Shown piece after piece: positions 10,573 to 23,125 of a stretch of DNA of 64,000 bases; the first letter of the stretch is position 1; the number at the start of each line of letters is the position of its first letter. The position numbers were made by a program, and so were the translations under genes. The stretch covers positions 90,852,001-90,916,000 of the forward strand of contig CM053148.1 of assembly GCA_028571685.1 (NCBI GenBank), read 5' to 3'. The notes under the pieces are model-generated. The model did no database searches and was not told the DNA's origin. It saw only the letters and a program-made list of their open reading frames with translations. Source of the DNA: Heterohyrax brucei (lineage: Eukaryota > Chordata > Mammalia > Hyracoidea > Procaviidae).

Positions 10573-10790
10573 TACCTAAGGGACTCATCTTCCAGCACTG
10601 TGTCAGATAACATTCTGCATGGGGTTTGGGAAATATATCACTAGGCATTTCTTCCTAGTCTAGAAGATGCACTGAAACCTGTTGATCACCAGTGACCTTT
10701 CAGGTATTTAAGCACCAGGGGCATAGCTTTCAGCATCACAACAATGCACAAGCCACTACAGTATGACAAACTGATAGACAAATAGTTGAC
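10573..10790 (+). repeat. Possible unassigned interspersed repeat
   Basis: The stretch with catcttccagcactgtgtca, gaaacctgttgatcaccagt and ggcatagctttcagcatcac reads like a decayed dispersed repeat that I have a vague memory of in afrotherian sequence. No second copy is visible in this window, so neither the family nor the orientation is established. Confidence 0.3.
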
Positions 10791-11811
10791 CTCGAGTATA
10801 AATGCATTTCAATTAAATCTGAGCAAAACACAAATCTGAAATCGCTACTTAACATGATAGATGTCAGAATCAAGATTTCCCATTTTCTCAAAGCCCTGGA
10901 AATATGGGCTGACACCAGCAGCTATCAATTTAATGGGAATAAATGAAGTGTGAAAATGCATAGACTTTAATTGAGGTTAAAATTTTCTGGAGTGTTTGTA
11001 AGTCAGAAATAAGAAGGAATAAGGACAGAAATTGTTAAAGAAAATTGACATTTTTTAAAAAACTACATTAAAAATATTGCAATCACAAGAATCATTATTC
11101 TGGGCTGTGTGGAATAATACATGAAAAGCGTATCAAATTATAAATGCCACATTTAAAATTAGAATGAGAAGACCCCAATATTCAGGAGACAGCTATGTGC
11201 TATGAGGAGAAGGATCTTTGGGGTTAGTTAACTGATCAGAATTTTGGTATAAACCTGGCTGCAAACTACTGGTATAATATAAAATAGTACACTGATCCCC
11301 TTGTAACTAAGTGTCATATGTAAAATAACCAAGCCAAGTGCCAATAGTTTATGTTATATATCTATTCCCTAAATCCATTTCAAACAATTAGATGCACTCA
11401 TTTAGCCATTCATTTAACAATTATTTATTGACTATCTATGTGCTACAAATTGTATAAACAGTCACATGTCACTTAATGTCTATGAAATATTCTATGTAAT
11501 TGAATGTTATATGATTTGGACATTGTGCGTATGTCATTTATATATGTAGCAAACTGTAAAGATACTGTAGTTTATCTGTATTGACTAATAGCCAAGATGT
11601 TGTATACCTAAGTATATAACTAAATAGGGAAAATTCACATAATTTTGCTGAAGAAGTTTTGTTTATTGTGTGTTTTAGAGTACAAACAGCACCAGTAGGT
11701 GGAATCTGGTAGCCACAGATTGGGATTTAATATACCATCTTTCTAAAAATGGGGGAAAAGGGAAGTAGCTATCTTACTATCATAAGACCTCTGATGATAT
11801 TTTCTTAAAAA
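10791..11811. other. No recognisable gene or repeat (1 kb)
   Basis: AT-rich. Around 11395-11455 the text tcatttaacaattatttatt followed by ctatgtgct resembles a very old mammalian repeat, not assigned. Confidence 0.4.
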
Positions 11812-12690
11812 ACATTGTATTGTGCTTTAAGTGAAAGTTTATAATCCGAATCAATTTGTCACATAGAAACTTGCACACACGTTGCTATGTAACTTTAGCT
11901 GCTTTCCCCGTGCTAGGACAGTACGATCCTGCATTCCACTCTGTATTTCCCATGTCCAGCTGCTGTCCCCCTCCACCCTCTCATCTTACCTCTGGACAGA
12001 AGCTGCCCAGCTAACCTCATGTATCTATTTCAGCCAGTATGTCTTATAGTCCAGTTCAATGTTTGAAGAGTTGGACTCAGGAATGATTTCAGTTGTGGGC
12101 TACCATAGAATCTGAGGGCTGTATCTTCCAGGGACCATCTAGCCTGTTGGACTGTGATGTCTGGTCTTTTTAACAGAGTTCTTGTTCTGCACATTCATTT
12201 TTCTCCCACTACATTAGAGACTCTATGTTGTATTCTCTGCTAGGGCAGTCATTGGTGGTAGCTGGGCACCATCTAGTTCTTTTGTTCTCACACTGATGCA
12301 GTCTTTGGATTATATGGCCCATTCTGTCCCTTGGACTCATATTTTCCTGATGTCTTTCATTCTCCTTACCTCCAGGTGGGTTGGAACAGATTGACGCTGC
12401 TTAGATGGCCGCTCGCCTGATTTAAGACCCCAGACACCACTCACCGGAGTGCGATGGAGAACATCTTTTTTAGAAAACCTTTTTTTATGCCAACTGACCT
12501 AGATGTTCCCTCAAACTATGGTCCCTGGACCTTGCCCCTGCTACTCTGTCACTTGAAATGTTAGGTTATATATAGGAAATCTCTTAGCTTTTTGTTTAGT
12601 CTATCTAGCTGTACTGACCGCCCCTCTACTGCGTGCTGTCCCAATACTCCCCTCTCTCTCCTCACCTTTGTAACCATCTGATGGTAATTT
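11812..12690 (-). mobile_element. L1 3' UTR (afrotherian type), antisense
   Basis: Starts at attgtgctttaagtgaaag, the complement of an L1 3' end with its hexamer region. It then runs through aggcag-like block gacagaagctgcccagc, gagttggactcaggaatg, ggtagctgggcaccatctag, ggtgggttggaacagattga and gaccccagacaccactc. The same blocks in the same order recur at 50.3-52.1 kb, which supports one repeat family. Only non-coding 3' UTR is present. Confidence 0.7.
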
Positions 12691-12845
12691 GACAAGATGG
12701 TCCATTGAAAATTTCAACAGGGAGTAAGACACCTTCTCTGATAATAGTTGGACAGGATGTTATATTGTCTAAGACACTTTTACACTCCAACTTAGCATGA
12801 ACGCAGTAACAAAAGCTATTGGGTACCTAAGTTTAGACGATGTAA

Positions 12846-13016
12846 TGGAAACCTTTGTGACATAGGGGTTAAGTGCTATGTCTGCTAACCAAAAGGTAGG
12901 CGGTTCGAATCTACCAGCTTATCCTCGGAAACTCTACAGAGCAGTTCTACTCTGACCTACAGGATCACTATGAGTCAGAACTGACTCAAGAGCAGTGGTT
13001 TTGATTTTGGTTTTGA
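12846..13016 (+). mobile_element. AfroSINE copy with clear Pol III boxes
   Basis: Full length of about 170 bp. The A-box region is tgacataggggttaag. The B box is ggttcgaatct, the best match to GGTTCGAnnCC in this part of the window. The body is agagcagttctactctgacc, the tail is atcactatgagtcagaact, and the end is T/G-rich gattttggttttg. Confidence 0.93.
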
Positions 13017-13945
13017 ATAATCACTCTGTAAAAAGTCCAAGAAAAAATATCAAATCAATAGAATTTCTCATTCAACCTCTTTGACATAAGAAAGTAGCAT
13101 AATTATTCCAAATATTGTTTGTTTTACCTAAGGGGATTGGTGTGTGTGTGTATATATGCTTTCTTTGTAGCTATACTTAGGTCTTCAATTAAATCTCTGT
13201 GAGTAGATAATTAAAGAGTGGGCAGTGAATCGCAGCATCAGCGTATCAGCTATCTTAGAATGACGATATTATGAGCAGGGGGTGTGGGAAGGGAGGGTGC
13301 CTGGAGGATGAGGAAGTAGAGTGCCAAGGGTCTGGTAACACTATGTTGAAGGTAGACTTTCTTTCTCCTCCTTGCTGCTGTGGATTTCAATGCATCTGAA
13401 CTTCAGAAATGTCAGACTCAGAGATTTAAAGGTGTAGTAGACAGATTATTGAAAACAATTTGTTTTATCCTTGGTTGAGGCTTACCCAAAATATTGCTTC
13501 AATATGACTCCAGAGATGGGTTCTGCATATTCAATTTGAAATCTTCAATACAACTGTTTCTCATTCTAAAATTTCACTTATTTTCATGGTATCATATCTT
13601 ATTTTGTAACTAAGGCAGCTGAGTTTCCTTTAGTGACCTCATATGGTATAGGAGACCATTTCCTGGTTGCTCGTGAACTCAGTGAGCTACCTACAAATGG
13701 AAATCTTATTTGAAATAGACTCAAAAGAACATGTGGAAATAAATTAGTTTTTATATAGTACACTGAGGTTTTTGCCAACAGTTTCTTTTAAGGAAAAAAA
13801 AAAAAAAATTTCAGCCTGAGACTATTTTTAATGATATAATGGCATTTTTCAAGAAAAACTAAGTACCAACTCTATCTCAGCAACTGAGGCCTTAGACAAC
13901 AACTAAATTTGGACCAGGGTTTTTAAAAAAATAACGATTTTTGGT
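13017..13945. other. No recognisable gene or repeat (0.9 kb)
   Basis: Contains a short gt run (gtgtgtgtgt near 13143) and a run of A at 13794-13809. Otherwise nothing assignable. Confidence 0.4.
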
Positions 13946-14440
13946 TGTCATGGATTGAATTTTGTACCCCTAAAAATGTGTGTAGCCATTTGGCCGGGAT
14001 CTCATTCCCGTTATTGTGGGATGTTCCTCCAGGTTGTAAATTCTGCCTCTGTGATATTAATAAGGGAGAATGGGTGGCCTTGTTTCAGTGGGGAGGACTC
14101 AATGTATGAAACTGTATTGTGTCTTGAGGCAGTCTCTTGGGAGATAAAGGAGGGAAGCTAGCAGATAGATTCTGGGGCCTCATAACCACCAACAAGCAAC
14201 GCTGGAGCACAGCACATCCTTTGGAAAGGACTCAGCTTCCCTGTGCATTAAAAGCTCCTCGTCCAGGGGAAGATTGATGACAAGGACCTTCCTTCAGGGC
14301 CTACAGAGAAACCCTTCCCCTGAAGGTGACACCCTGAATTTGGAGTTTTAGCCTACTGGACTGTGACAAAATAGAATTTCTCTTTTTCAAGCCATCTACT
14401 CATGGTATCTCTGTTACAGCAGCACTAAATGACTAAGACA
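13946..14440 (+). mobile_element. ERVL-MaLR solo LTR (fossil)
   Basis: Sense LTR of 495 bp, TGTCATGG to GACTAAGACA. Inside are cctctgtgatattaataagg, atcctttggaaaggactcag and the 3' run ggactgtgacaaaatag, then ctcatggtatctctgttac. It is the sense counterpart of the antisense LTRs at 3234 and 29781. Both termini look whole. I see no clear target duplication, so the flanks have decayed. Confidence 0.86.
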
Positions 14441-14457
14441 CCAGTATTTTTTAACAG

Positions 14458-14624
14458 CTCCAAACCAAACCAAACCTGTTGCTGGCTAGTTGATTCTGTC
14501 TTACAGTAATCCTTTAGGACAGATTATAACTGCCTCATAGGATTTCCAAGTAGCGACTGGTGGATTTGAAAACGCTGGCCTTTTAATTAGTTTTGGAATG
14601 CCTACCAGCTGCACTGCCAGTGCT
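14458..14624 (-). mobile_element. AfroSINE copy, diverged
   Basis: Antisense tail ccaaaccaaaccaaacctgt, then tagttgattctgtcttacag, body taactgcctcataggatttc, and head ctggccttttaattag. Confidence 0.85.
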
Positions 14625-15956
14625 CTGCTCTATAACAAGTAGAAGGAGATAATTTAAAGAAGAGAGACATCGCTTTGAAATGACATGGAGTATGTAGCTG
14701 GTATGAACACCTTGGTTTCTAGAGGAAAGCCAAGCTCAGGTATACCACTGTCCACCCAAAGGGAGCAGCACTACAAGGAAAAGGGGAGAAGTTGCTGCAG
14801 CTGGAATCCAGATGTGAAAGCAGTGAACAGTGCCTGGTGCACAGTCATGGTAAGCTAGCTGGTATCATATAGCTGACATGAACCAATCTCGTGCGATAGA
14901 TAGTTATGAAAAATGCTATGGATGACAGTGGTAGGATGAAGACAAGTGATAGAGAATACTAGACATCCTGGTAAGCTTAGGAATTCCTTCCTTCCTTCTT
15001 CTTCTGCATAGTTCCTTGGCAAATCTATTTGAGTACAGAAGACATATTCAATATTGTTATAATTGCATTTAAAGAGCGTGAAAGATTTCAGAGAAATTAC
15101 CTAGTGGTTGCTACACTGAAAGAAAATATCAATTTGTAAAAGTAATATGCCAGTGCACATTAATTCAGTCTATTAAGAAGACACTGGGTTAATAAAGTAA
15201 AAAATGTTTGGAAAATAATGCACAGAAACCAAGTTCATGGCTATTAGAATAAACTGAAATCAATCCAAGTGCAGTGTCAGTTTTGATCAATGAGGATTAA
15301 TCTGCTGCTAAACTGAATTCAAGATTTGGTAGAGATTAAGTATTAATGTAATTCAATCATAAAGAGAATGACAAATAACCAGGACTAGTTGAGATGACAT
15401 TGGCTTTGAGTGTGTCTTTAAATTTAACAAAAAATGATAAAGCTTAATGTTTGACATTTGTATTTCGTCATTTGTTTTTCTAGCTCCCCTAATTCTAAAC
15501 TTAGTTGCATTTCCCTAGATATCCCTCAGTAGAAAGCTATAAGAAACTTATTTTAATACAAAAATAAAACACGCTATTTTTAAAGGAAAAAAAAGTAGAT
15601 GGATGAATTTTTGTTTCAAGTTGGAGCCTGCACTATGTTAATCCCACTGGATCATTTCCTATGCCAGATCAATCCCTATTTCAAAGAAGGGCAATGATTA
15701 AACCAAGATGTTGCAAATATTGGCTGAAAACTGAGAAAGCTTATGAAGAAAAATACAGACTCCTCTGAAAGTTTTTTCAACAAAGACAAAAGGAAGCCTA
15801 ATTAGAATACAATTCAGAAGGGAATGTTATGTCAAAATCTAAATTTTAAAATTGAAATGATCTGTAGTTTCATCACTATTCCAACATATTTATAGAAAGG
15901 TTATTTGTTGAATTTATATTCATAAATCAGAGACACCTATTTTTTGGTACGCATAA
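14625..15956. other. No recognisable gene or repeat (1.3 kb)
   Basis: No gene, no domain and no clear repeat seen on either strand. Confidence 0.4.
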
Positions 15957-16152
15957 TGAGCCCTGGTGCCACCAAGTTTAAGAGTTCAGGTACTAACTAG
16001 GTTTGAACTCACCTAGTGGCTCCAGGAAAGGAAGACCTAGTGATGTGCTACCATAAAAATTATAACCAAGAAAATCACATGGGGCAGTTTTATTCTGCTA
16101 CTTGAAGTCACTGTTAGTTGGAATAGACTTGAAGGCAACTACCAACAGCATA
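15957..16152 (+). mobile_element. AfroSINE, long variant
   Basis: Head ccctggtgccacc and ggtttgaactcacc. An extra middle block follows (ggaagacctagtgatgtgct, then aattataaccaagaaaa), then tggggcagttttattctgc. The tail ends in ggcaactaccaacagc, closer to the RTE tail than the short SINE's tggttt end. Confidence 0.82.
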
Positions 16153-16167
16153 GCATCTATCATAAAA

Positions 16168-17990
16168 CAATATGGTTGTTGTTAGATGCCATTGTATGTG
16201 TTCTGGCTCATTGCGACACTGTGTACAACACAATAAAACACTGCCTACTGCTGCAACATCTTCAAAATCTCTGCTTTGTTTGAGCCCGTCATTGCAGCCA
16301 CTGTGAATCCACCTAATTGAGGGTTTTCCCCTCTTTCACTGACCTTCTATTTTGCTAAGCATGACATCCTTCATCAGGGACTATTCTATCCTGACAGCAC
16401 ATTCAAAGTGTACGGGATGAAGTCTGGCCATCCTCACCTGTAAGGAGTATTCTGGCATCACTTCTTGCAAGACAGATTTGTTCATTTTTCTGGAAGTCAA
16501 TGGTATATTCGATATTATTCACTAATTGTAATAAAAGGTATCACGTCTTCTTTGGTCTTCCTTATGCGTTTTCCAGCTTTTGCATGTGACGTGATTGCAA
16601 AACACCATGGCTTGGATCAGACTCACTTTCATCCTCAAAGTGATATCTTGGCTTTTCAATGCTTCAAAGAGGTCTCTTGCAGTAGACTTGTCAGTGCAAT
16701 ATATTGTTGGATTTCTTGACTGATGCTTCCATGGTTGACGGCTGGGAACACATGAGATGCAGTTATCTACATCATCGATATTTTACCCATTTACCATGAT
16801 GCTGCTTATTGGTCCGGTAGTATGTTTACTTTCTTTATGTGGAAGTATAATCCATACTGAAGGCTATAGTCTTTGTTTATCATCAGTATATATTTCAAGT
16901 CCTCTTCTCTTTCAGCAAGCAAAGTTGTGTCTTCAGCATATTGTAGATTGTTAGTTTTCCTCCAAATCTGATGCCTGCCACTACTCACCTTCATATAGTC
17001 CAGGTTCTCAGATTATTCACTCCAGCATACAGATTGAATTAGCATGGTGAGAGAATACAACCTTGATGCATACACTTTCCCGATTTTAAATGACACAGCA
17101 TCTCCTGTTCTGTCTACATCTTTATCTATGTACAGTTTCTGAATGAGCACAGTTAACTGTTTTGGAGTTCCCATTCTTCACCATGTTATCCATGATTTCT
17201 GTTGTTCCACACAGTCAAATGCCTTTTCCCAGCCAGTAACACACAAAAAAATACCGTTCTGTTATTCTCTGCTTTCAGGCAAGACCCATCTGACATCGGT
17301 GATGATATCCCTCCTTGCGCATCCTCTTCGACACCTAACCTGAATTTTTGGGAGTTCCTGTTGATGCGCTGCTGCAAACACTTTTAAATGATCTTCAGAG
17401 AAATTTTACTGGTGTGTTATATTTATTTGATAACGTATTTGTTTGATAATTTCCACATTCTGACACATAATGTTATCTGGAATGGCCACACATAAATGAA
17501 CTCTTCCAGTTGGTTGGCCAAGTAGCTGTCTTCCTGATTTCTTGGTGTAGAAGAGTGAGCACTTCAGTGCTACATCCATTTGCAAAAACATTTCAGTTGG
17601 TATTTTCTCAGTTTCTGAGTCTTATTTTTCACCAACACAGGTTGGACTTCTTCCTTCAACGCCATTGGTGCTTGATTAGATGCAACCTCTTGAAATGATT
17701 GAGACTCAACCAATTCTTTTTTGAGAAAAGACTGTGTGTTCCTTCTATCTTCTTTTGATGCTTCCTGAAAGACTCAATATTTTGCTACCAAATTCTTCAA
17801 CATTACAGTGCGAGGTTTCAATTTTTTCTTCAGTTCTTTCAGCTGGAGAAATGCTCTGTATGTCCTTCCCTTTTGATTTTCTAACTCCAGGTCTTCGCAC
17901 ATTTCATTATAATACTTCAGGTTTATCTTCTCGAGCTGCTCTTTGAAACCCATTCAGCTATTTTACTTAGTCATTTTTTTCCACTCACTG
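16168..17990 (-). mobile_element. RTE LINE, longest copy: linker, reverse transcriptase, 3' end
   Basis: A 1.8 kb antisense copy. From its 5' side (17990) it covers the linker after the endonuclease ('EQLEKINLKYYNEMCEDLELENQKGRTYR'-like reading at 17945-17840), then the RT domain (EKAFDCVEQQ near 17230-17200; NNLQYAEDTTLLAE near 16950-16920), then the C-terminal block and the tail ttgttgttagatgcc at 16178. The catalytic box reads YAED rather than YADD. The frame is broken many times and the endonuclease is absent, so it is dead and 5'-truncated. Confidence 0.88.
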
Positions 17991-18066
17991 TAACTATTCT
18001 GCATTAAAACAACAAAGAAAACAATAAAATAAATGGTAAACAAATTAAATAAGCATATAATAAATT

Positions 18067-18216
18067 AAAACCCATTATTGTTGAGTAGATTACAACTCAT
18101 TGTGACCCTATAGGACAGAGCAGAATTGTCCCATAGGGTGTCCATGGAGTTGTTGGTGGATTCAGTCTTCCAGTCTTTTAGCTAGCAGCTGATCTCTTAA
18201 ACACTGAACCACCATA
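18067..18216 (-). mobile_element. AfroSINE copy
   Basis: Antisense: aaacccattattgttgag, tcattgtgaccctatagg, gtccatggagttgttggtgg, and head ttagctagcagc...actgaaccaccat. Confidence 0.88.
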
Positions 18217-18234
18217 TAAGAAAGTAAAACTTGT

Positions 18235-18650
18235 TAAAAGTGGTCGAAACCAGTAGTAGAGCACAGTTAATAAATTTGGATGGGGAGATGAGTACACTGA
18301 AATGCTAAAACCGTTATCAAGTCTTTTCAAAAAAGGTGATATTTGGGCAAATACTAGAAGAAACTGAGAATTTATCCAAGAAAACATTGTGGGGAAGAAT
18401 TAGCTTGAAAGATGGTGAAACGGGTGCATGATTTTTCAAAAAGGAGGAAGCAGACCAATATGGTTCAAGTGGACTGAGTGAAATAGAATGGTAGGACAGA
18501 AGAAAAAAAAGAACTGGGAAAAACAGAATGATTTTCTGCTTTTGTTATGTAAGACCATGAATGACCCTGGGATTTTGAGAAGAGGAGTGGTATTATTTTG
18601 ACTTAATAGTTAAAAGGATCACTTGACTGTGTAGAGTATTTAAGTAAAAG
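18235..18650 (+). repeat. Ancient mammalian interspersed repeat remnant, family not assigned
   Basis: The order of motifs (ggtgatatttgggcaaata; gaccaatatggttcaagtgg; gttatgtaagaccatgaatg; gaggagtggtattattttga; taaaaggatcacttgactgt) matches a widespread old mammalian repeat that I recognise by text but cannot name with confidence. Confidence 0.5.
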
Positions 18651-19294
18651 CTTGGTAAATTAACAGAAGAGTACCTTTCATGCAAATCTTTATGTTCTCT
18701 GGGCTCCGTTCACTAACACCAGCTGGCCACTAGCTACACATAGGTCCAAGTTGTCTGACTGAGAAAATCTTCTCCATGAGACCTTAAACTACCTGTTCCC
18801 AATTTCCATTTTAATTGCAAAGATTGTATTTTCCAAACCCGGTGGCTGAATTGCAACATTCTCAACTGTTGCTGTCTTCCATTTTCATTCTATGTCTTGA
18901 CTCCTGTTTACTGTTTTTATAACTAAGTCCCAGACAACAGAGTGTAATGGCTGGGAGTACTTTGCAGATAATACAGTTCACACTTCTAACTTCACAGTTC
19001 AATAAAATGAGGCCCTGAGAGGATTGAGTTGACCAAGATGATTCTGCAGACCACAAATGATATTAAAAATATTTAACAATATGGCACCAACCAATCAGTA
19101 TGAGATACCAATCAACTGGAATGAATATTGGGCATTGAGTGTGAGCCAAGTTAGTCCATACAGACTGAATATGGGCCCTTCACCAGAGGCCGCATCATAT
19201 GCCTGCAGCTCACCACCACAACGAGTTCTCTGCCTACCTCACTTGTGCACACATGTTTGTATACTACACAGCTCTCATAGCTTCAATTAAAGAA
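18651..19294. other. No recognisable gene or repeat
   Basis: No assignable gene or repeat seen. Confidence 0.4.
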
Positions 19295-19672
19295 TTACAG
19301 AATCAATGCCTCTGAATAATGGTGTTGGTGAAGAATTTTGGGTATATCATGGGATGTCCAAGAATGAAAATCTTTGTCTTGGAAGAAGTACAGCCAGAAT
19401 GCTCCTTAGAATCAAGGATGGCAAGCCTTCTGGCATACTTTGGACATGCAGTCAAGGAGAACCAGTCCCTGAAGAAGGATATCATCCTTGGGAAAGTAAG
19501 AGTCAGTGAAAAAGAAGACCCTGAAAGAGACGGATTCACCCAGTTGCTGCAACAAAGGGTTCAAGCATAACCATAATCAAATGGATGGTGGAGGAGGTGG
19601 CAATGTTTCTTTCTGTAGTAAAGGAGTCACTGTGAACTGAAGCCCAATCAACATCCCCTACCAGCAACAACA
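19295..19672 (+). mobile_element. RTE LINE 3' end
   Basis: Sense. Blocks are aatggtgttggtgaagaatt, cttggaagaagtacagccag, aatgctccttagaatcaagg, actttggacatgcagtcaag, and agtccctgaagaaggatatc. The tail is taccagcaacaacagc. Two overlapping open frames of 67 and 83 residues here are parts of the LINE C-terminus (for example 'QPECSLESRMASLLAYFGHAV'). Confidence 0.88.
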
Positions 19673-20778
19673 GCTGTAATATGGAGCATTCACTATTTTA
19701 TACTTGTTTTCTTCTTAACCAAAGAGCTGTCTTAGAGGAAGAACTACCTGCACACAAGCTTTGTGTTCATGTTGGAAGTGCCTTAGTGAAGCATGTGAAA
19801 AGCACTTGTTTGTCAGAGTCAGGATCTTTCTGGTTCATTTCCAAATAGCACAGAATGTTCTTGACAAAATCTAATAAATCCTTAAAGTACAAGTAAAAGC
19901 AAAACTAAGAAACAATGATTTCTGTGATACAGACAAATAAGTCACCTAAACATCATGGCTCCAGTATAATCAAATTGAGTTTAACAATGGGATGGAAGTT
20001 GAAATAAAAATACTTATGAAATGATGAATAGCAAGGAGAAGGGTTGTCTTGTATTAATAATGGAATTGAACACTATTTCTGAAGCAATCTTTATTTTACT
20101 TGCTTGAAATGATCCTGTATTTTTTTCTTGAGAAATAAACCCCCTTGTGGTCTCAATCTTGACTTAGATAAATTTCTCTAAACATTTTTCAGTGCAAAAC
20201 AAAAGTGTTTAAAAAGAAAAAAATTAAATGCATTACAGTCTATTTTGCATTAATGCTATGAGAGTTTCAACTTGGAACTTAATGTGTAATTCTTTATTTT
20301 AATGCACCAATATTATTTTTTGAGAAGATCATTTTAGGAGCTCTCATTGGAACATTAATTTTCATAGAGTTCTATATTATCACATTTCTTAGAAGCAAAT
20401 TCTACCCAATGTAGCTTGGAAATAGCAATTACTTTCTGACTGGAAATAAGGGTGGCGGTATTTAGAAATCATTCTTCCCAATGATGGTTCTTCACCCTAG
20501 CATGTAAGACCATATAAACTATCACTGATGGGGTCTTGTTTTTCCTATAGAAAGCTATACAGTGTTTTTTGTTTGTTCTTTTACTTTGATACTGAACTTG
20601 ACTGAATTGTCCTTTTTCCTTGAAAGTAATATGGTTCAATCTATCGACTCTATGTAGAATATTTTTTCAAATTTTGTTTATTCCTTTAAATTTACCCATA
20701 TACACACACATACTCACACACTACATATTTCATGTGAACTGCTTGTTTTCACAACTGAAGGTGAAACTGTTAGCTAAA
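19673..20778. other. No recognisable gene or repeat (1.1 kb)
   Basis: AT-rich. A small ca-rich patch lies at 20700-20725. Nothing else assignable. Confidence 0.4.
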
Positions 20779-20945
20779 AGGCACTCTGGTGGCAATGTGG
20801 TTAAGACCTTGGCTGCTAACCCTCAATAGTTCACATCTTCTGGCTGTTTCTTGAAAATCCAGTGGGGCAGTTCTGTTCTGTCTTATAGGGTTGTTAGGAG
20901 CTGGAATCAACTCAAAAGTAATGAGTTTGGCTTTTATTTTGTTTT
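20779..20945 (+). mobile_element. AfroSINE copy, diverged
   Basis: Head gcactctggtggcaatgtgg, body cagtggggcagttctgttc, tail ggttgttaggagctggaatc, and T-rich end. Confidence 0.85.
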
Positions 20946-21059
20946 GTTTATTTGTTTTTAATTAGCTAAGAGGCTTTTAAAGTCCCTAGGCAATTAGCTT
21001 TGGAAGGGAGGATGTCATTTTTTTTTTTTTTTTGGTCTATTATCTGTCTCCCTAGTTAT

Positions 21060-21262
21060 AGGCTTTCTGAGGTCCAACAGCACTAAAAGGGTCAGCAAAA
21101 AAAGAGGAAGACCCTCGATGAGATGGATTGACACAGTGGCCGCAACAATGAACTTAAGCATGAAAACAATTGTGGACATGGCGCAAGACCAGGTAGTTTC
21201 CTTCTGTGGTTCATAAGCTTTCTGTGAATCGGAACCAGCTCGGCTGGCACCTAACAACAAGA
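21060..21262 (+). mobile_element. RTE LINE 3' terminus
   Basis: Sense: gaggaagaccctcgatgaga, tggattgacacagtggccgc, caatgaacttaagcatg, then aatcggaaccagctcggc and ggcacctaacaacaag. This is the best-kept RTE tail in the window. A T run sits just upstream at 21017-21035. Confidence 0.87.
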
Positions 21263-22584
21263 GCACTAGAGTGACTTTATAGCACTTGGTCTCTCCTGTC
21301 CCTGGCATGTCGGCTTGCATAGTGACAGGCTTTAAACAACAGTATTTTGATTGAGATTATCCAGCTTGTTTAGCAGACACGACTCTTCTGTAAGACTTAG
21401 AGATGGCATATGTGAATGGTCACTCTGTGACCAGTGTGTTTTATGGTAGAGACAACTATTATTTCCTACAATGGAATGCATTCTGTAAAATAGAAATCGC
21501 GTAACAGTTCCATCAGTGTAGAAGTGTAAAATGTTGAGAGAACTCTACAGAAGAAAACATTACACAATTCTAAATATATTGCATGATGGAGAGTTATATC
21601 TGGAATGGAAGACTGTCTTACAGACTTTTATTTATTTAATAATGTATGCAGTGTATGAATTTTATAAAAATACATTCTAGTATTTTCACGGGAATACTGT
21701 ATATCGTTGAATGATTCTTAGCATATTTATTTTTCATTACTATGCTTATTAAAGTGTAACCATGTAGAACAATAATCAATAGGATGGTGGCATTCATATT
21801 TCTAATTCATTCCAAGCTGCCCGGAAATGTTTTTTATTTAATATTGTGGAGAAGTTAATAATGGATGATATGCATAAATATGCTCATCTGGGAATTATTT
21901 TTAACAAGTATTTGGATTCCAACATAATCAAGCTACTTAAATTTTCAAAATGCTGTATTCCTCTAAAAAAGGCATATAGAAAAATCTCTGTCCCTTCCAT
22001 ACCCCTTTCTTGTAAGGCTTGACACAGAAGATAAGCCTAAAAATATCAGGAAGATATGTACAGCAAACTGTTCTTTCATTTTGCCTGAATCATTTTTATC
22101 TAAAGGCTTATATTTAAGGCACCAGGCATTTCTTTCTTTCTTTTTTAATTCAGTCAATAAAATTAAGAACAATATTGAAAACTAGGCACATGAAAATAAA
22201 TTTGATGTTAAGAAAAAAGAATCAATTACGTTAAGCATGACTGATGAGATAAGTTAGTTCAAGGTCAATTGAGCACAATGGGCTTCCGTATCCTGGTTCC
22301 GCCTCCACAGATTAAACCAGCCACAGATTGACAGTTCTCACAGTCAGCCTTTGTGGATGGCTTGTGTGTTGTCTGCGTGTTTCACATACTCACAATGCGT
22401 AAAAACTAAAGTCATATTTAAACTCACAAACAACTTTCAGAGTTGGTGGGGAAAGCAAGGAACAAGTAAAAGATAAGTAGAAAACTTGAAACTAACGGCT
22501 ATAAATTACGTAAAGTGACATTTCTGTAATGAATTTAACATTGAAAGGAAGTGGTGTTACAGAAAAAAAAGATAAAAAACAAAC
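21263..22584. other. No recognisable gene or repeat (1.3 kb)
   Basis: AT-rich. No gene or clear repeat seen. Confidence 0.4.
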
Positions 22585-22697
22585 AATACCTTGGCTGTTG
22601 AGTAGATTCTGTTTCTTGGCAACATCGAGTGTTACAGAGTAAAACTACTCCATAGAGTTTTCTTGGCTTTAACATTTACAGGAGCAGATCACCAAGC
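22585..22697 (-). mobile_element. AfroSINE long variant, partial
   Basis: Antisense: ggctgttgagtagattctg, agtaaaactactccatagag, then the long-variant block ttaacatttacaggagcaga and tcaccaagc. The head is missing. Confidence 0.7.
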
Positions 22698-22710
22698 TAT
22701 TTGTTAATGT

Positions 22711-22970
22711 TGCTGTTGTTAGGTGCCATCAAGTTGGTTGCAACTCACAGCAACCCTATGTACAACAGAACAAAACATGCCCCTGTCCTGCCCCATCCTT
22801 ACAATTGTCCTTATGCTTGGGCCCTTGTTGCAGTCACTGTGTAAGTCCATCTTGTTAATGATCTTCCTGGTCTTAGCTGACCCTCTACTTTGCTTATATG
22901 CTTTCCTTCTCCAAGGACTGGTTCCTTTTGGTAATATGTCCATATTATGAGATGGCTCTGCTGTCACACG
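22711..22970 (-). mobile_element. RTE LINE 3' end
   Basis: Antisense, opening with ctgttgttaggtgccatcaa. Then tatgtacaacagaacaaaac, atccttacaattgtccttat, and tccatcttgttaatgatctt. Its terminal 50 bases, read in reverse, share 'tagggt.gct.tgagt' and 'tgatggca' with the SINE tail, which supports RTE-driven SINE mobility. Confidence 0.88.
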
Positions 22971-23125
22971 GAGTTGCTATGATATTAATAAAAAAATTCT
23001 TTATCTCTTTACAATACATACATAGACAGAGACATGCATAGATGCAAGTATATATATAGTATGTACTTTTATTTCTTAACTTAAGGTATCCATTTAGAGA
23101 AGAAAACTTTTTAGCCTTTAATCAG

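Noticed and set aside
18651-19294. Possible exon near a splice-like ag/gt context
   Set aside because: Only generic dinucleotides, no coding potential or conserved domain.
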